Below, piece by piece: positions 50,216 to 63,753 of a stretch of DNA of 64,000 bases. Source of the DNA: Spirodela intermedia (Eukaryota > Streptophyta > Magnoliopsida > Alismatales > Araceae); contig LR746270.1 in the NCBI GenBank assembly GCA_902729315.2, positions 608,501 through 672,500 of the forward strand. Direction: 5' to 3'. The notes under the pieces are model-generated. The model ran no database searches and was not told the DNA's origin. It was given only the letters and a program-made list of their open reading frames with translations. Each line of letters opens with the position of its first letter. Position 1 is the first letter of the stretch. A program made the translations under genes and the position numbers.

Positions 50216-50388
50216 TGGGCCCATTTTCCCGTATTGGCCCAACAACATGATATTGGGCCGTCGTTGAGAGATATGGGGGCACTAGTCCGTTTAATAATGT
50301 CTTGGGGTCATGCACGTAATTCTGTCACTTCATTGGGGAATATTTTCGAAGGACCAGAAACCCTAGCCACCAGCGGGTGGTGTATAAA
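50216..50388 (+). promoter_or_regulatory. uL14 promoter: site II elements, telo-box, TATA
   Basis: TGGGCC at 50216–50221 and 50254–50259, inverse GGCCCA at 50236–50241, telo-box AAACCCTAG at 50358–50366 and TATAAA at 50383–50388. Site II plus telo-box is the standard pattern of plant ribosomal-protein and other growth-related genes. Confidence 0.7.
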
Positions 50389-50462
50389 TCTGAAAACCTT
50401 TGCGGAGGTGGAGCTCTGTTAGGGCTGCACCGTCGGAGGAGACAGGTTGAGAGCTCGGCAGC

Positions 50463-51830
<1,368 letters not shown>

Positions 51831-52234
51831 TGTAGAATTCTGACGGTAAAGGGGGGGAGGTTTTCGGCCAGCTGCAGTTACTTATCGCACTGAATACGCG
51901 TGAAAGTGTTGGAGTTTTGAAATCGGTCTGAAGGATTCCTAGTGTGTGTTCGTCTCGTCTCCCCAGCCTCTTCCTCGGCTGAGGTCAACTGCTTTGTTCC
52001 ACTGTAGTTCTTTTTTTTTTTGCCACCCTTTTCTTGCCGACCTTAATTGGGAGCTAAAGAGTCAACTCGGGAGCTCATTCAGCTCAAGATCAGTAAAAGT
52101 ATGGAAAGATTAACGTGTTCTTCCTCAAAAAGATGTGAGCTCCCAAAAACCAGCTGATTTCTACAAGAACCGGCTGACCGACCTCTCAAAAAATTGATAG
52201 TTTTCGACAAGAAGACTTGCCCACGTTACCATTT
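51831..52234. other. Convergent 3' intergenic region
   Basis: Holds the 3' UTRs of uL14 and of the minus-strand SUVR gene. A poly(T) run lies near 52,010. No further gene was seen. Confidence 0.5.
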
Positions 52235-55200
52235 TCAGCTAGGACCTGAATGTCTTCCTGCCAAAAGAGGGAAAAAAAAGGTAAGCAGCCAAGACCAGAA
52301 GAGGGTTTCTTGGTCAAAGTCGTAGACCATGATTATCTTACTGCTCGAACAAGGCCGATCCCTGCATCCTCTGCTGCCGCAGAGACATCGAAAGGCCTTG
52401 ATTGGATGCTCGTGATCATCGAAGTCAATCCCGTAGTCCTGCAGGGCAAGGCAGGTGCTCAGAAGAAAAGTCTGATGAATTCGATAACAGTGACACTGAC
52501 CTTTTATATGAAAAAAAAATTAAAAAAAATTCCTAGAATTGCAGAGGAAGTCTCTCATTAACCTTAATATGGATATAAACTAAAAATGAAAAGACGACAA
52601 TAATGAGAAGTAATTACTTCGATAAACAACAACGCGTTTAAATCATCGATATAAAATATGCAACTTTAGAACTATATTATATTTCTATTTGCAGACACGA
52701 ATATGCATCTAATATCGGAAGATATTACATAAAAAGCCTGGGATCAGCCCTACACAAAAAAAAAAAAAAAAAAAAAAGAAACTGCTGAAATATAAGCTGT
52801 CTCTGATAACTATTTTATGGGTTTTCCTGGCTCTCCTTGGTTCATCAAGAGCATGCCCACGTTAATCATGAAGACGCTTACCCATGTAAGTTCTTCAAAA
52901 GCTTCTATTTTTCTTGCCGTAAAAAATGCAATCTACAAGAGAAAAAATAGAAACAAAATATTGATACCTGCGAAGATCGAATAAAAATAAACAATTAATA
53001 ATTTAAAGCAGATTTAATAAATTCCCGTACGTGATAGTAATGACGATCAGGTGTCTCCACTTCAACCGGAACCTCCACCAGGTTGGCATCAAAACATCTG
53101 CCACAATGATTGAACCGCTGTCACAAATTCTATGAATAGAAGGCCATCCATCGTAGGTCTGCTCAGGTAACAACAACCAATCATATCCGAACATTATAGC
53201 TATATTTAATTGGGATTCCCAACTGGAAGGCAAGCTCTCCATAGGAAGATTTAGTCTAAAAGGAAGACAATTCAAGTCGAAATCACACACTGAATAAGAT
53301 TTTGACGGTATATATCCTTCCCCACATTGCAATTGGTATGAATTATAATCAAATCTCAGCTGCTCCTGCATCATGTTTCTTCTCAGCTTTCTTTCTTCTA
53401 TTACCTGCGCTTTTCTGTTCTTTTTTATTTTATTTAACTTAATATCACAGTCCTCAAAAATATCATTCGTATAACTTTCCCCAGATTTAATCTTTTATTA
53501 TTTCAGCTTGTGTTACCACACCCTTTGAGCTGCTTGGCGAAAAACGAATAGGAGAGAATGTCAAGGCAAATTAGGGTGACATTCAAGATTTCATTGACAG
53601 AGTTATCAGGTAAGTGGAGGATTAGGATTTCTCGCCCTAGCCCACGCCTAGAAACCAGGGCTCTACTAAACATATTCAGTCGTCCCTTCATTATCCATAA
53701 ATTAATAGTCTAGATGATAATTTCCAAAGATGACCTTCAAAGTACAGGGTATGAATACCCTATGATACACAGGTAAACAATTTCAGACAAGAATGTACCA
53801 AAAAAGTCAAAGATGCTGCAAAAAGAAAAGGAGGCTTCAGGTCGTGTCTACTTGAGGAACACGTTCAGATCTTGATTCCAGAAGGGCCGACGAAAGAATT
53901 AGTATGGGGAAAATAATTCTATCAAATGAATGATTGAAAGTGTGAAGAATGCACATTTCCATAGAAGTCATTAACTATCATATTCCGGAAATAATACTAC
54001 GGTAAAAGAAATACCTGTGGTTGATAAACCTTGCGACATTTCCATAAAAGGTTCCATCCAGACAGAGAGCTTCTTCATCCTTCAACACCCCTTCTGAACC
54101 CCAATCAGCGTCGAGTAGGACAGGATATGTGTGTCTTGAGTTCGCTGTCGTCTTTAGAGTGCGATCATAGAGTTCCATGTTCGTCAGTACTTCACCAACA
54201 TATTCGCAGATAAATGCCCCTCTGGGTAAATCATCGGTGGTTCTCAAACCCCAACCTTTCCCCTTTGGTGTCCAGAAGACCTAAAAATAGACATCAAGAT
54301 AGATACTCTTAAGAACAATTAGCCAACCCATGAAATGATGTGTGCTGCACAACAACCGGAAGAGAAGCTGCACCTGCAAGTTGCATGCTATGCCTTGTTG
54401 AACCACTCGATTACCACATTGCTTGTTACATCCACACTTGCTCCAGCACTCCTTGATAAATTTTCTTACAAGATGACCCTTACAGTCATCAGGATTCACA
54501 TCATTCTTTGACCTCTCAAGTGGGCAATCTTTGCAATAAACCAGGCGGTGCTTTGGTGGATCATGGCGCACAGAGATACATTCATCCAAGAACTCTTTCT
54601 TGAGTAGACCATCTGGTGTGTAGGCGAATTCACCACCAGTTTCACGTGCACAAGCGCAAGGTATTGAGGCTGACAAACAGTCACCAAAACAATCAGAACA
54701 ATAATCCTCATCACCTATTCGTGCAAGGGAGAAGTTAAGATAAGCATTTTGGTAGACGATGCTGTGTGGAATGTAGCTGAAATGGGGAGGCCATCGTTCG
54801 CTAGAGAATTCATTGACTATGGGTATCCTGACTCTTTCTTCACCCTTACTGATGTCACTGATATCATGAACTGGTCGGACACTGCCCAATGCTGGTTCAT
54901 GCTGGCATACCAAAGCCAATTCACTGGAGGACCCTGAAGTGTCGTTTCCATTTCTCTTCACGGCGTGGCTAGTGTCCTCTATGGCTTTTCCTTTATGCCT
55001 GTAGTCTTCACTACACCTAAGTTCATTATTAACCATGGAAAAAGGGGCATTGATGGATTGGAAGCCAGTAAAATTGCGAGAAGATGCACCACCTGAAAAA
55101 ATTTTAATGCCCGATGCTTTCAGTGAATCCAATGACGGAATTATCCTTATGGGGTCTTCCTGCTTATCTGCAGCCAAGTCAGTTCCCAACTCCAGTACTG

Positions 55201-56979
55201 ATTTGCAAACTTCCTTCATTATGTTCATGAGAGAGAAACGGGGGTCAAGAATCCTGTATGATCTTAGGCATCTGTCTTCAACTCTCTTCAGAACTGATTC
55301 AAAGCTGGGCATATGGAAATCTGGAAAACCAGCAACATTGTACAGCAATGAAACCTTCTTTTCACCAATGGTTGACGATGCTATCTCGATATTATTAGTA
55401 GATTCTACAACATTCGTAATCTCGACATTTGTTCCACCCTTGTTTCTGATGCGAGTAAGGTCATTATCTTCATTAACATTTTGAGCGGTTAAGATAGCAG
55501 GCTCCGTGATTGAAGAAGGCATTTGACAGTGGGCCTTCGAAGAACTTGATGATTGCTCTGGACCAAATGAAAGCTACATCAATAATAATTTATTAAAGCA
55601 TAGGTTTCACAAGACTGTGGGAAACATAAAGACCAATTGAGTCTATGCTAAACACGATTCGGCCAAGAACATACTACAGCATGGACTCTGACTGCTGTAA
55701 AAGGAAGGATAAAATATTATACAGAGACAATCGCGCATTGACATGGTCAAGCATATTTTCAGGTGACTTGTGTCTTGGAGAAGCCTTACGGTCCATTAAC
55801 ATCCACAAACAGTGCATTTAATTCGATGGCATGACGTTTGACTAACATTTAGGTGTACTCAAGATACCAGCAGCAGGCACACGAAAAATAAATTGACGCT
55901 TCGCACAAAGTGTGGAACATTAAAGATCAATTTACTTCAGATGCGGCTCTACTTGTCCGAAATCAGGAAACATACAACGAAATGGTAGAACAATCACATG
56001 TACCTTTTGCTGCAAGTAGTGGGTGGACAACTGAAATTGGTAATTCAACACACGGAGGCTCACAGGTGATTGGATCATTGTTGTCCATCTGCGCATCTCC
56101 TCCAAGCATGGGATAAAGATCAGGTTCAATCTTTGGCTCTCTCAGACATAGAGTCTTTTCAACTTTTTCAGGTGATCTATGAACAAGTGACCATTCCTGG
56201 GGCCTCTGAATGGGGGGGTCTATTCGGGTTGCAACAACAGCAACTGACTTTCTCTGGAGGTCAGGATAATGTCCCACATGCTCGATGTTTTCTTGCTGGA
56301 GGGAAGTATCAGCTAACATATGCTCCCTTCCTATTTTGGGCCTAGTCCTTTCTCTATTATTACTTCGAGCTAAAAGGTTCTTCTCGGAGGGAAAACTCAT
56401 TGGTAACCCATCATCGATCTCCACCTTTTGTTTTTTCAGCAATGAAATATGTGCACTTGGCACTGAAGGTGATGATGCATGCTGGTCGTCCTGTCCTTTC
56501 CTCAGTCTCTTTCTACGGGATTCAGGCTCTTCACTCACCATTGCTTCTCTCTGCTTACCATCCATATCCTGCTCCCAGCACACCAATGCAGGTAAATAAT
56601 ACAAAGAATGGTCATTCACGAGGTAAATCTCGGCGATTTGGTAAAAGTTACACACAGAGGACAGATCAAGTTCCTTACATATTCACAGTTCTTATTCGTC
56701 CCGTTTGGATCCTTTGCCTACCAAAAAAAGAATTTGATTTTGGGAGAGGAATAAGATAATCTCAGCATGAAGGAAAAGCAATAAGAACTGCACCTCAGGT
56801 TCATCCTCCTCGAGTATAGCCTCAACGAGCAGCCAGTAGTTTTCAGCTTCAATATGCTCCCAATTGTTTTCGCACGCGTTTAGAAGTCTCTTCAGTACGG
56901 ATTTTGTTCTACTACTCGGAAATCCCATGCTCCTCATTGCCTCCATGGCCCTTTTCCCTCTTTCCGCTCTCGACCCCAT
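52235..56979 (-). CDS. SUVR-type SET-domain histone methyltransferase
   Basis: Nuclear Su(var)3-9-related lysine methyltransferase of the plant SUVR1/2/4 group, which acts on H3K9 in repeats and transposons. Eight exons: 56794–56979, 56004–56568, 54374–55557, 54015–54280, 53031–53097, 52882–52932, 52342–52438 and 52235–52257, giving 812 residues. Residues 1–~60 are a WIYLD ubiquitin-binding domain (AMEAMRSMGFPSSRTKSVLK, ENYWLLVEAILEED). The middle is variable. Pre-SET cysteines lie at about 535–640 (YCSDCFGDCLS, KECWSKCGCNKQCGNRVVQ). The SET domain keeps GKGWGLRT, GAFICEYVGEVLTN, ARFINHRCFDANL and EELTWDYGIDF. Post-SET is CLCGSRGC. All catalytic motifs are present. The last, 23-bp exon is inferred from a strong donor and acceptor and is the least certain part; reading through it would give a longer tail. 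The start follows a TTTCAG acceptor, so the leader is probably spliced. Confidence 0.92.
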
Positions 56980-57840
56980 TATTTTTACACCTTGATCAAC
57001 CTCCTCCCTGAAATATATCGATGCAAAATAAATCAAAAAAATTAGTGAAAGAAACGTATTAAAATAAAGCAAAAAAAACATATACAAAATCCTAATAAGA
57101 GAAGGGGGACAAATGGTGGATACATGTTTGACTTGAAGATAGAAAGTAATAAAAATGTGAAGGAAAAAAATCGCCTAACCGGTATGCGGAAGGAATGGCA
57201 GACCCCAGTCTATGCGTTGTCTTCTGCCATTCCACGAAAAATGGAAGAGACGAAGCTAAAAGAGAAACGTCGAATGATAATATAATCGCCGGCGGTGAAG
57301 AAGGACCAAAAAAAGAAGCTATTTCGTCATTGGAATCGAGCAAGCCGAGTAGTTCCGATTTGAAGACCAATAACACGCCAGACGATAGGAAACAGACCAT
57401 GCATGGCCTGGAGAGATGAACTAGGAAAATGCACCAATGTAAAGAAGAAAAACTAGCCGAATATCCCCACCGACGTCGTACGAAAGCGTCAAACAGAGCA
57501 GAAAAACGTCGTTTCTTATCCAGAAGCAAGCCCTAAAGAGGAGGAAGGTTTTTACGGTTCATGGTGACAAGAAGCCTAAGGAGCCGTCAAAAGAGAATGT
57601 AATTGCCGCTCCCACTCTCCCCCTCCGCTCTCTCCGTTGCGGGTAGAAAGAGAGGAGACAACTGGGAACAAGAAGAAGAAGAGACGAGGGAGCGAGAGAG
57701 AGAGAGAGAGAAAGAGAGAGAACAGGGAGCGGGAGCAGAACTACAAGCGAAGAGGGAGAGAGGGAGTGAGGGAGCAGTAGTACGAATTGAGGCAAGCTGG
57801 TAACGATTTCGGTGTGAGGTGTTATCTCGGTTTGCATTGC
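56980..57840 (-). promoter_or_regulatory. SUVR leader and proximal promoter
   Basis: A TTTCAG acceptor about 30 bp before the start codon implies an intron in the 5' UTR. Further upstream 57,640–57,770 is CT-rich on the minus strand, as in plant core promoters (Y patch). A possible nine-residue upstream frame (MNRKNLPPL) occupies 57533–57562 in the presumed leader. The transcription start is not determinable. Confidence 0.45.
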
Positions 57841-59015
57841 GCCTTCCCTGCGGCATCGTCGTCGCCATTGTTATAGCCGTCCGATGCCAGATAATCGGTA
57901 AATTTCCACGCGAAGACATCTAACAACGCTGCTCCGCGAATGAGTGCAACATCCATGAAACTCGCACGTCGCGGGACGCCTCTGTAACGTCTCCTTTGGA
58001 AAGAGGATACTCTGACGATATCACAGTACCCATTATTAGATGGGATCCGATAGAAAGCGGTAAAATACCCCCTTTTAAATAAAATCAACTCATAAATCCT
58101 CGTATGTACATTAATTATATAAAGCCATGCGGTCGCCTTGGGCTTCCAGGAATAAGGCCCAATAATATTCACCGGGGAGTTTAAGTCCATTAAAAGCCCA
58201 AAACAGTTGGCGGCTCCACGAAGATCGACCTCAGCAGTCAACTGTTTCACCCACGAGCGGGAATCTCCCAAAAGCAGCAATTACCCGACAGCATTTCTCT
58301 CCACTCCCGGAGGAACCCTTCTGAATGGACGCCCAAGTCAACATTCAGTCCTCCCGTTGACTCACATTCCCTCTCTCATCTTCTCTCTCTCTCCCCGTCC
58401 CTCTCCTAAACGTATCCTTTCCTCCAGATCTCCACTACCCCACCATTCCGAAAGACAACAGTCTCACACCTACGTTAAGGACGGCCCTCTTTCCCTCATC
58501 GTTCCGTGTGATCAGCAGACATTCGAGTGCAGAATTTTTGGGGGGTCTGCAGTAATCACTGCACCCGAGAACAGATAATAACTCTAGCGAGAGAGAGAGA
58601 GAGAGAGTGATGGGGGGGGGCACCTAGCAATCGGAATGAAGTCAACGGAGGGAGAAGAACACGGTTCCAACTTTTCAGAAGCTTGTTCTTCTGTCTATCT
58701 GGCCTCGCTTGTCCGAGAACAAGTTCTTCCTTGTTGCACCCGCCGTCGCCTCCGGTTCCCTTGAGAACAGCCGGGAGAACTTCCGGCGACCACCAGCGGT
58801 CGCCGACGTCCCGTCATCGGAGAGATATTACCATCTTCGTGTAGTTTCGTCCCCCGTGAGAAGAGCAAGAACGGAATCAACACCGTTAAGCGACGTAAAA
58901 CGCCCTCCAGAAGAGGAAGGAAAATTGGGGAGCTCCTGGCCGAGCGACTCATACAAGGTATTGGCCTGCGCGCCGGCCATCTTATTGCATTCGCGGAGAC
59001 GTGCGTAGAGCCCGG
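57841..59015. other. Intergenic, SUVR promoter to CMF 3' end
   Basis: No domain-bearing frame was recognised. The right part (about 58,700–59,015) is GC-rich and probably includes the CCT-motif gene's 3' UTR. A GA repeat lies at about 58,588–58,607. Confidence 0.45.
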
Positions 59016-59460
59016 TCATATCCATGATTCGAGGGTGTAGTTGCACTTGAACGAATTCATGCCGCCGAGGTGGGCAAATAACTCGGAAGAGTCCATCGTG
59101 TCGTACTCTTCCTTCATCGCCGCCTGCCGGAGTAGAAGTGCCCTAAGAGTTTGCTGGAGAGGGCGGGGACGGAGAGGGGGAGCTTACCTCTTCCTCGTCG
59201 TCTTCTTCTTGGTTGCTGGAGCCGGCCTTCGTCGCCTCCCCAAACTCGTCGTTCTTCGCGAATCTCCCCCGGACGCGGGGCCGGCTGTCCGCCAGGGTCT
59301 TCCTGCATGCATACTGGAAGCTCTTTTCGTCAGTGCATGTGGGAGGGAAAACATGGTTTCTTAGTTCAGAGGCTCCGAGCTCGGGCCCGAAGAAACAGAC
59401 TATGAGCCCGGACCATGAGATAGAAAGAGAGAGATATAGAAAGGTGGCAGGAGTTTGGAT

Positions 59461-59500
<40 letters not shown>

Positions 59501-61947
59501 CCGAACCTTGATCTTCTTGCTGAAATTCCTCTCGTTCCTCTTCTTCATGTATCTATTGATCTTCTCTTGTCTTTCTTCGATGGAGAGGCGCCCGACCTTG
59601 AAGCTGGACTCGTTGAGGGACGCCATGTCGGAAGCCAGCGGCGTGGGACTGGCGCACCCGCCCACCAGGGGGTGGCTATCCCCGAAGAGCTTCTGGGAGG
59701 AGGGAAACAAAGGAAATCATCAATATCTCCGAAGACCTGTTGTCTCTCATCAACAATGAGAGACAACAGGTTGGTGACATGAATCTGTGAGAATACTGGC
59801 ATATTAAGAAGGTATCAGATTTACCTGCTGTGATTCTCCTGGGCTGCAGAAAATTCGTTGGTTGGGAGTGCCATCGGGGACGTAGAACCCCATCCCTCCG
59901 CAGCCACCGACGGTCTCTCCCTGGTACTCCACCACCGCCTCCTGACCCGACTGTTGGCTCGCCACAATGCCCTGTGGATAGAACGCCGGCCGATCTACGC
60001 CAATGCTGCCGGGGTAGAAGGCTCCTCCGATGGAAGTGTCTATGAAGGAGCAGGACGTGGACGCTGGCGATGAGTCCAGGCCCATATAGCCAGATAATGG
60101 GAGCAAACCGCCGTCGTCGTCGAAGACGGAAGGCAGACACGTCGGACCCAGTGGCAGCGGGACGCCGGAGAGTGGGAGGATAGAATCGGGGTACGAGGAA
60201 TAGCTGCCGATGGGGGCGGCGATCTCCGCCATCGACGAGGGGTCGAAGTGGCCCTGCGGGTTGGAGAGGTAGGACTGGCTGGGGAAGAGGGCCCTCGGAG
60301 GAAGCGGCGCCCGCTGCAATGGCGGGTAGCTGGAAGCGAGAATAACGTCTGGCCCTGGTTCGGGCTGCGTCTGCGGGTCTAGAATCGCGGAGAGGGCGGA
60401 AGGGTCGATGGAGGAGAATGGGGGGAATTCTGAAGGGAGGGAACCGTCGTCGTAGCAGCAGATGTCTCCACCGACGCTTCCGGCGCCGGCGCTGCCGCTG
60501 CCGCTGCCGCCGCCGCCCGAGCAGGAAGAGACCTCGGAATTCCTCAGGGTCTCGGAGAACAAGTCGCCCTCGTCGCAGAAGCTGAGAATCTGGGCGGCGA
60601 TGGGGCTGGAGATTCCCTCCTCCTGTCGGAGATCCAAGAGACGAAGGGAAATGTCAGTAGAAACCACAGACATATGTCGCAACGTGACGACGAAGACGAC
60701 AGTAAGGTGAACGGCCGGGAGGTCACTTCATCATCTCCTGTTGACCACCGGAAGCAAAGATCAACTATCGGGTTGACCTCCTCCTATCTTCTTTCGACTT
60801 GGTGGTGCAATTGTCACATGACCAACTCCCGACTGTGACATGAGATGAGCCATTGCCCAGGCAAATGGCTGCAACTGGGGGAAGCCACTGTGCAGTGAGA
60901 TCATGCTTGGGCTTTCCTCAGCCTTCAGGAGAAACCCATCCTTTTCAACTCGAGAGACCAACTGATCAAAGCTATCAAATCTGGAACGCCTTTACCAATT
61001 CACTGTTCCTCCCTTCTATCTTCGGCAGAATCCACGATAAAGGCCGCAGCAACGGAGGCCATCTCTCACGAAGATCACATTATATTCTTCTGGCCCGGAG
61101 AGGAGAAGCTAAAATTCTCTTCGATGGGGTTTTCACTGTCACGACGGGGACATATCGTCGCGGGAGGGGAGAGCGTAGCGTGTATTGGGCAGCTTCTGAG
61201 GGAAGAGTCGGGGAGACGCTAGAGGAGATGGAGCGCCGATCGGAATCCATCGTCCTTAGCCTCAGACCACGGCATCTACGTGCCCACTCCCGTGGAGGGT
61301 CGTCTGCCTCGATGAGCATGGTGTGAGAAGGGAAGGGAAGGGAAGGGAAGGAACTCGTCGGAGAAACTAGCCACAAGGAGTAGTGTGGAAGATATTAAAT
61401 AATTAAAGGGGAGATGCATGGATTTAGTGCTTATTTTAGCATCTGTCGTACGATCTATGGAATTCGGAGACACGTGGCTTTCTGTATGATAGAAAGCTAC
61501 GAAGGCATCGGAGAAACAGAAGGCCGCGGGCCGAGAAGGAGGACGACTATCTTACGAGGTGGGTCTCCTCGTCCGAAAACCGCGAAGCACGCGGAAATCA
61601 CCAAGACTTTCCGACCGTGCACAAGGGGGGAGAAATGGCGATGCGGATTTCTTTGTTGACCGAAGCTCGGAGAATAGCTTCCGACACGGAGCACGGGATT
61701 GACGCCGGGTGTGGTGGGGGAGGGGAGAAGAAAACGGAGAGGTGTTGAATCCAGGCACAGGTTGGAGAGACATGAACGCGAGAGAGGCGGGAAGGACTCG
61801 TGAGCCAGTGTTGCGGAGTGATCGAAGAGAGATTTCGGTTCCCGCAGATGAATTACCAAATGGCGACAGACGATTCAAGGAACATGAAGAGATTGGAGAT
61901 GTTACCGTGGGAAGCTGCTCCGGCAAGTTTACCACGTCCTGCAACAT
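59016..61947 (-). CDS. CCT-motif family (CMF) transcriptional regulator
   Basis: Nuclear protein with one CCT domain and no B-box, of the At4g27900/At5g53420-like type. The CCT domain is also found in CONSTANS and Ghd7 proteins and contacts NF-Y and DNA. Five exons: 61906–61947, 59825–60622, 59507–59692, 59188–59313 and 59016–59123, giving 419 residues with all junctions in phase 0. Exon 1 encodes only 14 residues (MLQDVVNLPEQLPT). Exon 2 starts EEGISSPIAAQILSFCDE and LFSETLRNSEVSS, typical of the group, then a Ser/Pro/Gly-rich middle. The CCT domain spans about 315–363 (LSIEERQEKINRYMKKRNER, KIKYACRKTLADSRPRVRG, RFAKND). The C-terminal SSELFAHLGGMNSFKCNY and ESWI are conserved in relatives. 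The choice of exon 1 across a 1283-bp intron is inferred; an ATG at 60,682, contiguous with exon 2, is the alternative. Confidence 0.88.
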
Positions 61948-62332
61948 CCTGCTTCTTCTTGACTCGCCTTCCTTCTCGTCTCCTGATCTGCAGAGGCGGA
62001 AACTGAACGGTGAGGCAAAGAACACCGCGATGATTCCAACCTGGGAAGAACTGATTCAACCCCGGTGGGGACGAGGAAGAAGAGCCAATTCACCTCATGA
62101 TTTCTCCTTCTTTCCTTCTCTCGGCAACAGAGGAAGCAGAGAAAATGGGGAAAAGCTCAACTAACTAAACCGATGTGCTCCATCGCGTATATATAGAGGG
62201 TAGAGAAAGATATATAGAGAGAGAGTGTGTGCCTGTGTGTGTCTCTGTGAGAGAGAGGAGAGAGGTTTCAAGAACACGCGGGTCGGGTATTCGGTTATAT
62301 ATAGAGCCTTCTAATTTGGGACTGGACACGTG
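61948..62332 (-). promoter_or_regulatory. CMF promoter: TATA boxes, GA leader, G-box
   Basis: Read on the minus strand, CTATATATA at 62188–62196 and TATATATA at 62296–62303 are two TATA candidates, separated by a GA/GT-rich stretch (about 62,217–62,267). CACGTG lies at 62327–62332. The nearer TATA would give a leader of about 200 bases. Confidence 0.5.
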
Positions 62333-63753
62333 AGAGGGCTGCGCCCTCCCTAACGGTGACTCGCCCCGGCCGTTTGGGTTCAGACCTTGCGCCGTCAGAC
62401 AGGGGCGCGGCTTTAGCGGGGTCATGAGGGCGACGTTCAAGGTGGGCCCCAGATCCCCCCGCCAGCCTGGCTCACTGATGCGGGTCTAGAACGAGGCCAC
62501 GTAGGCGGAAATTCCACGTCGACTTCATCGCCAATTCCACGAGTCGGCAGTGGATCCCTGTCGGACGCTGTGCTGGACCGTTCGTAGCTGACGTTCTTCG
62601 CGGATCTCGACCATTCTGTTGAACTGCCTACGTGGCGGGACAACGCTGGTCACTCCACGGAAAATGTTGGGTTTTTCTTGGATATACCCGCGGCGGTCAC
62701 ATCATACGCTTCCTTCCGTCTCCCGGCTCACCCCGCCAGAAATATCACAAGACGTTATCGTGCTCCTCGGGGAGAGAACCCAGAGAGAGATAAGGGCAGG
62801 CAGCGAAAGCACCATCCTCTCCAAATCAAAGGCAGCTCCTGCCCGAGGAACTAATGCCCATCAATCCCCCAAAAGGGTACTAAAAGACGAAGATGGTGGG
62901 GCCAGCGACGTCTCAGGCACACCCTACTCTCCTCTAAAGGAATCGCAGTCCCCAGAAGGCGTCCCGCCGCCGGCGCCGGTGGCTTCCGGTGGAGGGCAGC
63001 GACGGAGGCCGCCCTCCACGGCTGGGGACGGTAAATCTCGCCGCCTCTTCCCCAGGGCTCCAGAGCTTCCAGCGGCCGGCCCATAGCCGGCTTTTGGAAA
63101 AGGTTCTCCGCCGTTGGAGCCTTACATCGGGAGGGGCGGGGGGTGTTGGGGAATAAGGAACAGTGTTCTTCGGGTAGGAGGGGTGTTGAGAATTCGGTGG
63201 TGAGCAGAACTCTTACTGTACGCTCCACTCAGTCAACGGCGCCACGCTTATGGGTCAACGGTGATGGGTCCGGACCTCCCCCCGACCACGACCCGGTCGG
63301 CTCAAATGCGGTTATCGGGAGCGATCCTTCATTCTTCTCGCCCTTTGAGCATCAATTCACGCCGATTTTACTGCACCTGAGGATCACCAAATCTTATCCG
63401 AAGCACGCGAGTTGAAAAAGCACTGTCGGCGGGGCCACAGGATTATTTTGTCTTTATAAATACTCCAGGGGATCTCTTTTGTGCAGATCGACCCCACTTT
63501 TTTAAATTTTGGGTCCGCTTCTGTTCCTCCCGCCATAACCACCATCCCCACTGCTCCCGCCATCGCCGAACGTCCTCTCTGGTCATCGCTCCGGCTTCCC
63601 GATGGTCGATGGAGGGACGGAGAGCGGGAGGAAGAAGCGAGCGAAAATCCCGGTGAGTGTCCGCTCCTTACTTGATGGCTGTGGATTCGGAAGTACTGCA
63701 GATGCTGATATTTCAGTTGTTTCTCCAAGGAGAGCTTGGCAGCGGGGCAGGAG
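62333..63753. other. Intergenic, GC-rich, no identified gene
   Basis: Several frames of 100–150 codons overlap on both strands between 62,619 and 63,228, but composition is Pro/Arg-rich and no domain is recognisable; they look like GC-driven chance frames. A short ATG-led segment at 63,602 (MVDGGTESGRKKRAKIP, then GTGAGT) could be a first exon of the right-edge gene. Confidence 0.4.

Noticed and set aside
57822-58280. 152-codon minus-strand frame upstream of SUVR
   Set aside because: No recognisable domain, and it runs through probable promoter sequence with patchy composition.
62619-63228. 155- and 125-codon frames on opposite strands
   Set aside because: Overlapping, Pro/Arg-rich, without domain or splice context; typical of GC-rich intergenic sequence.
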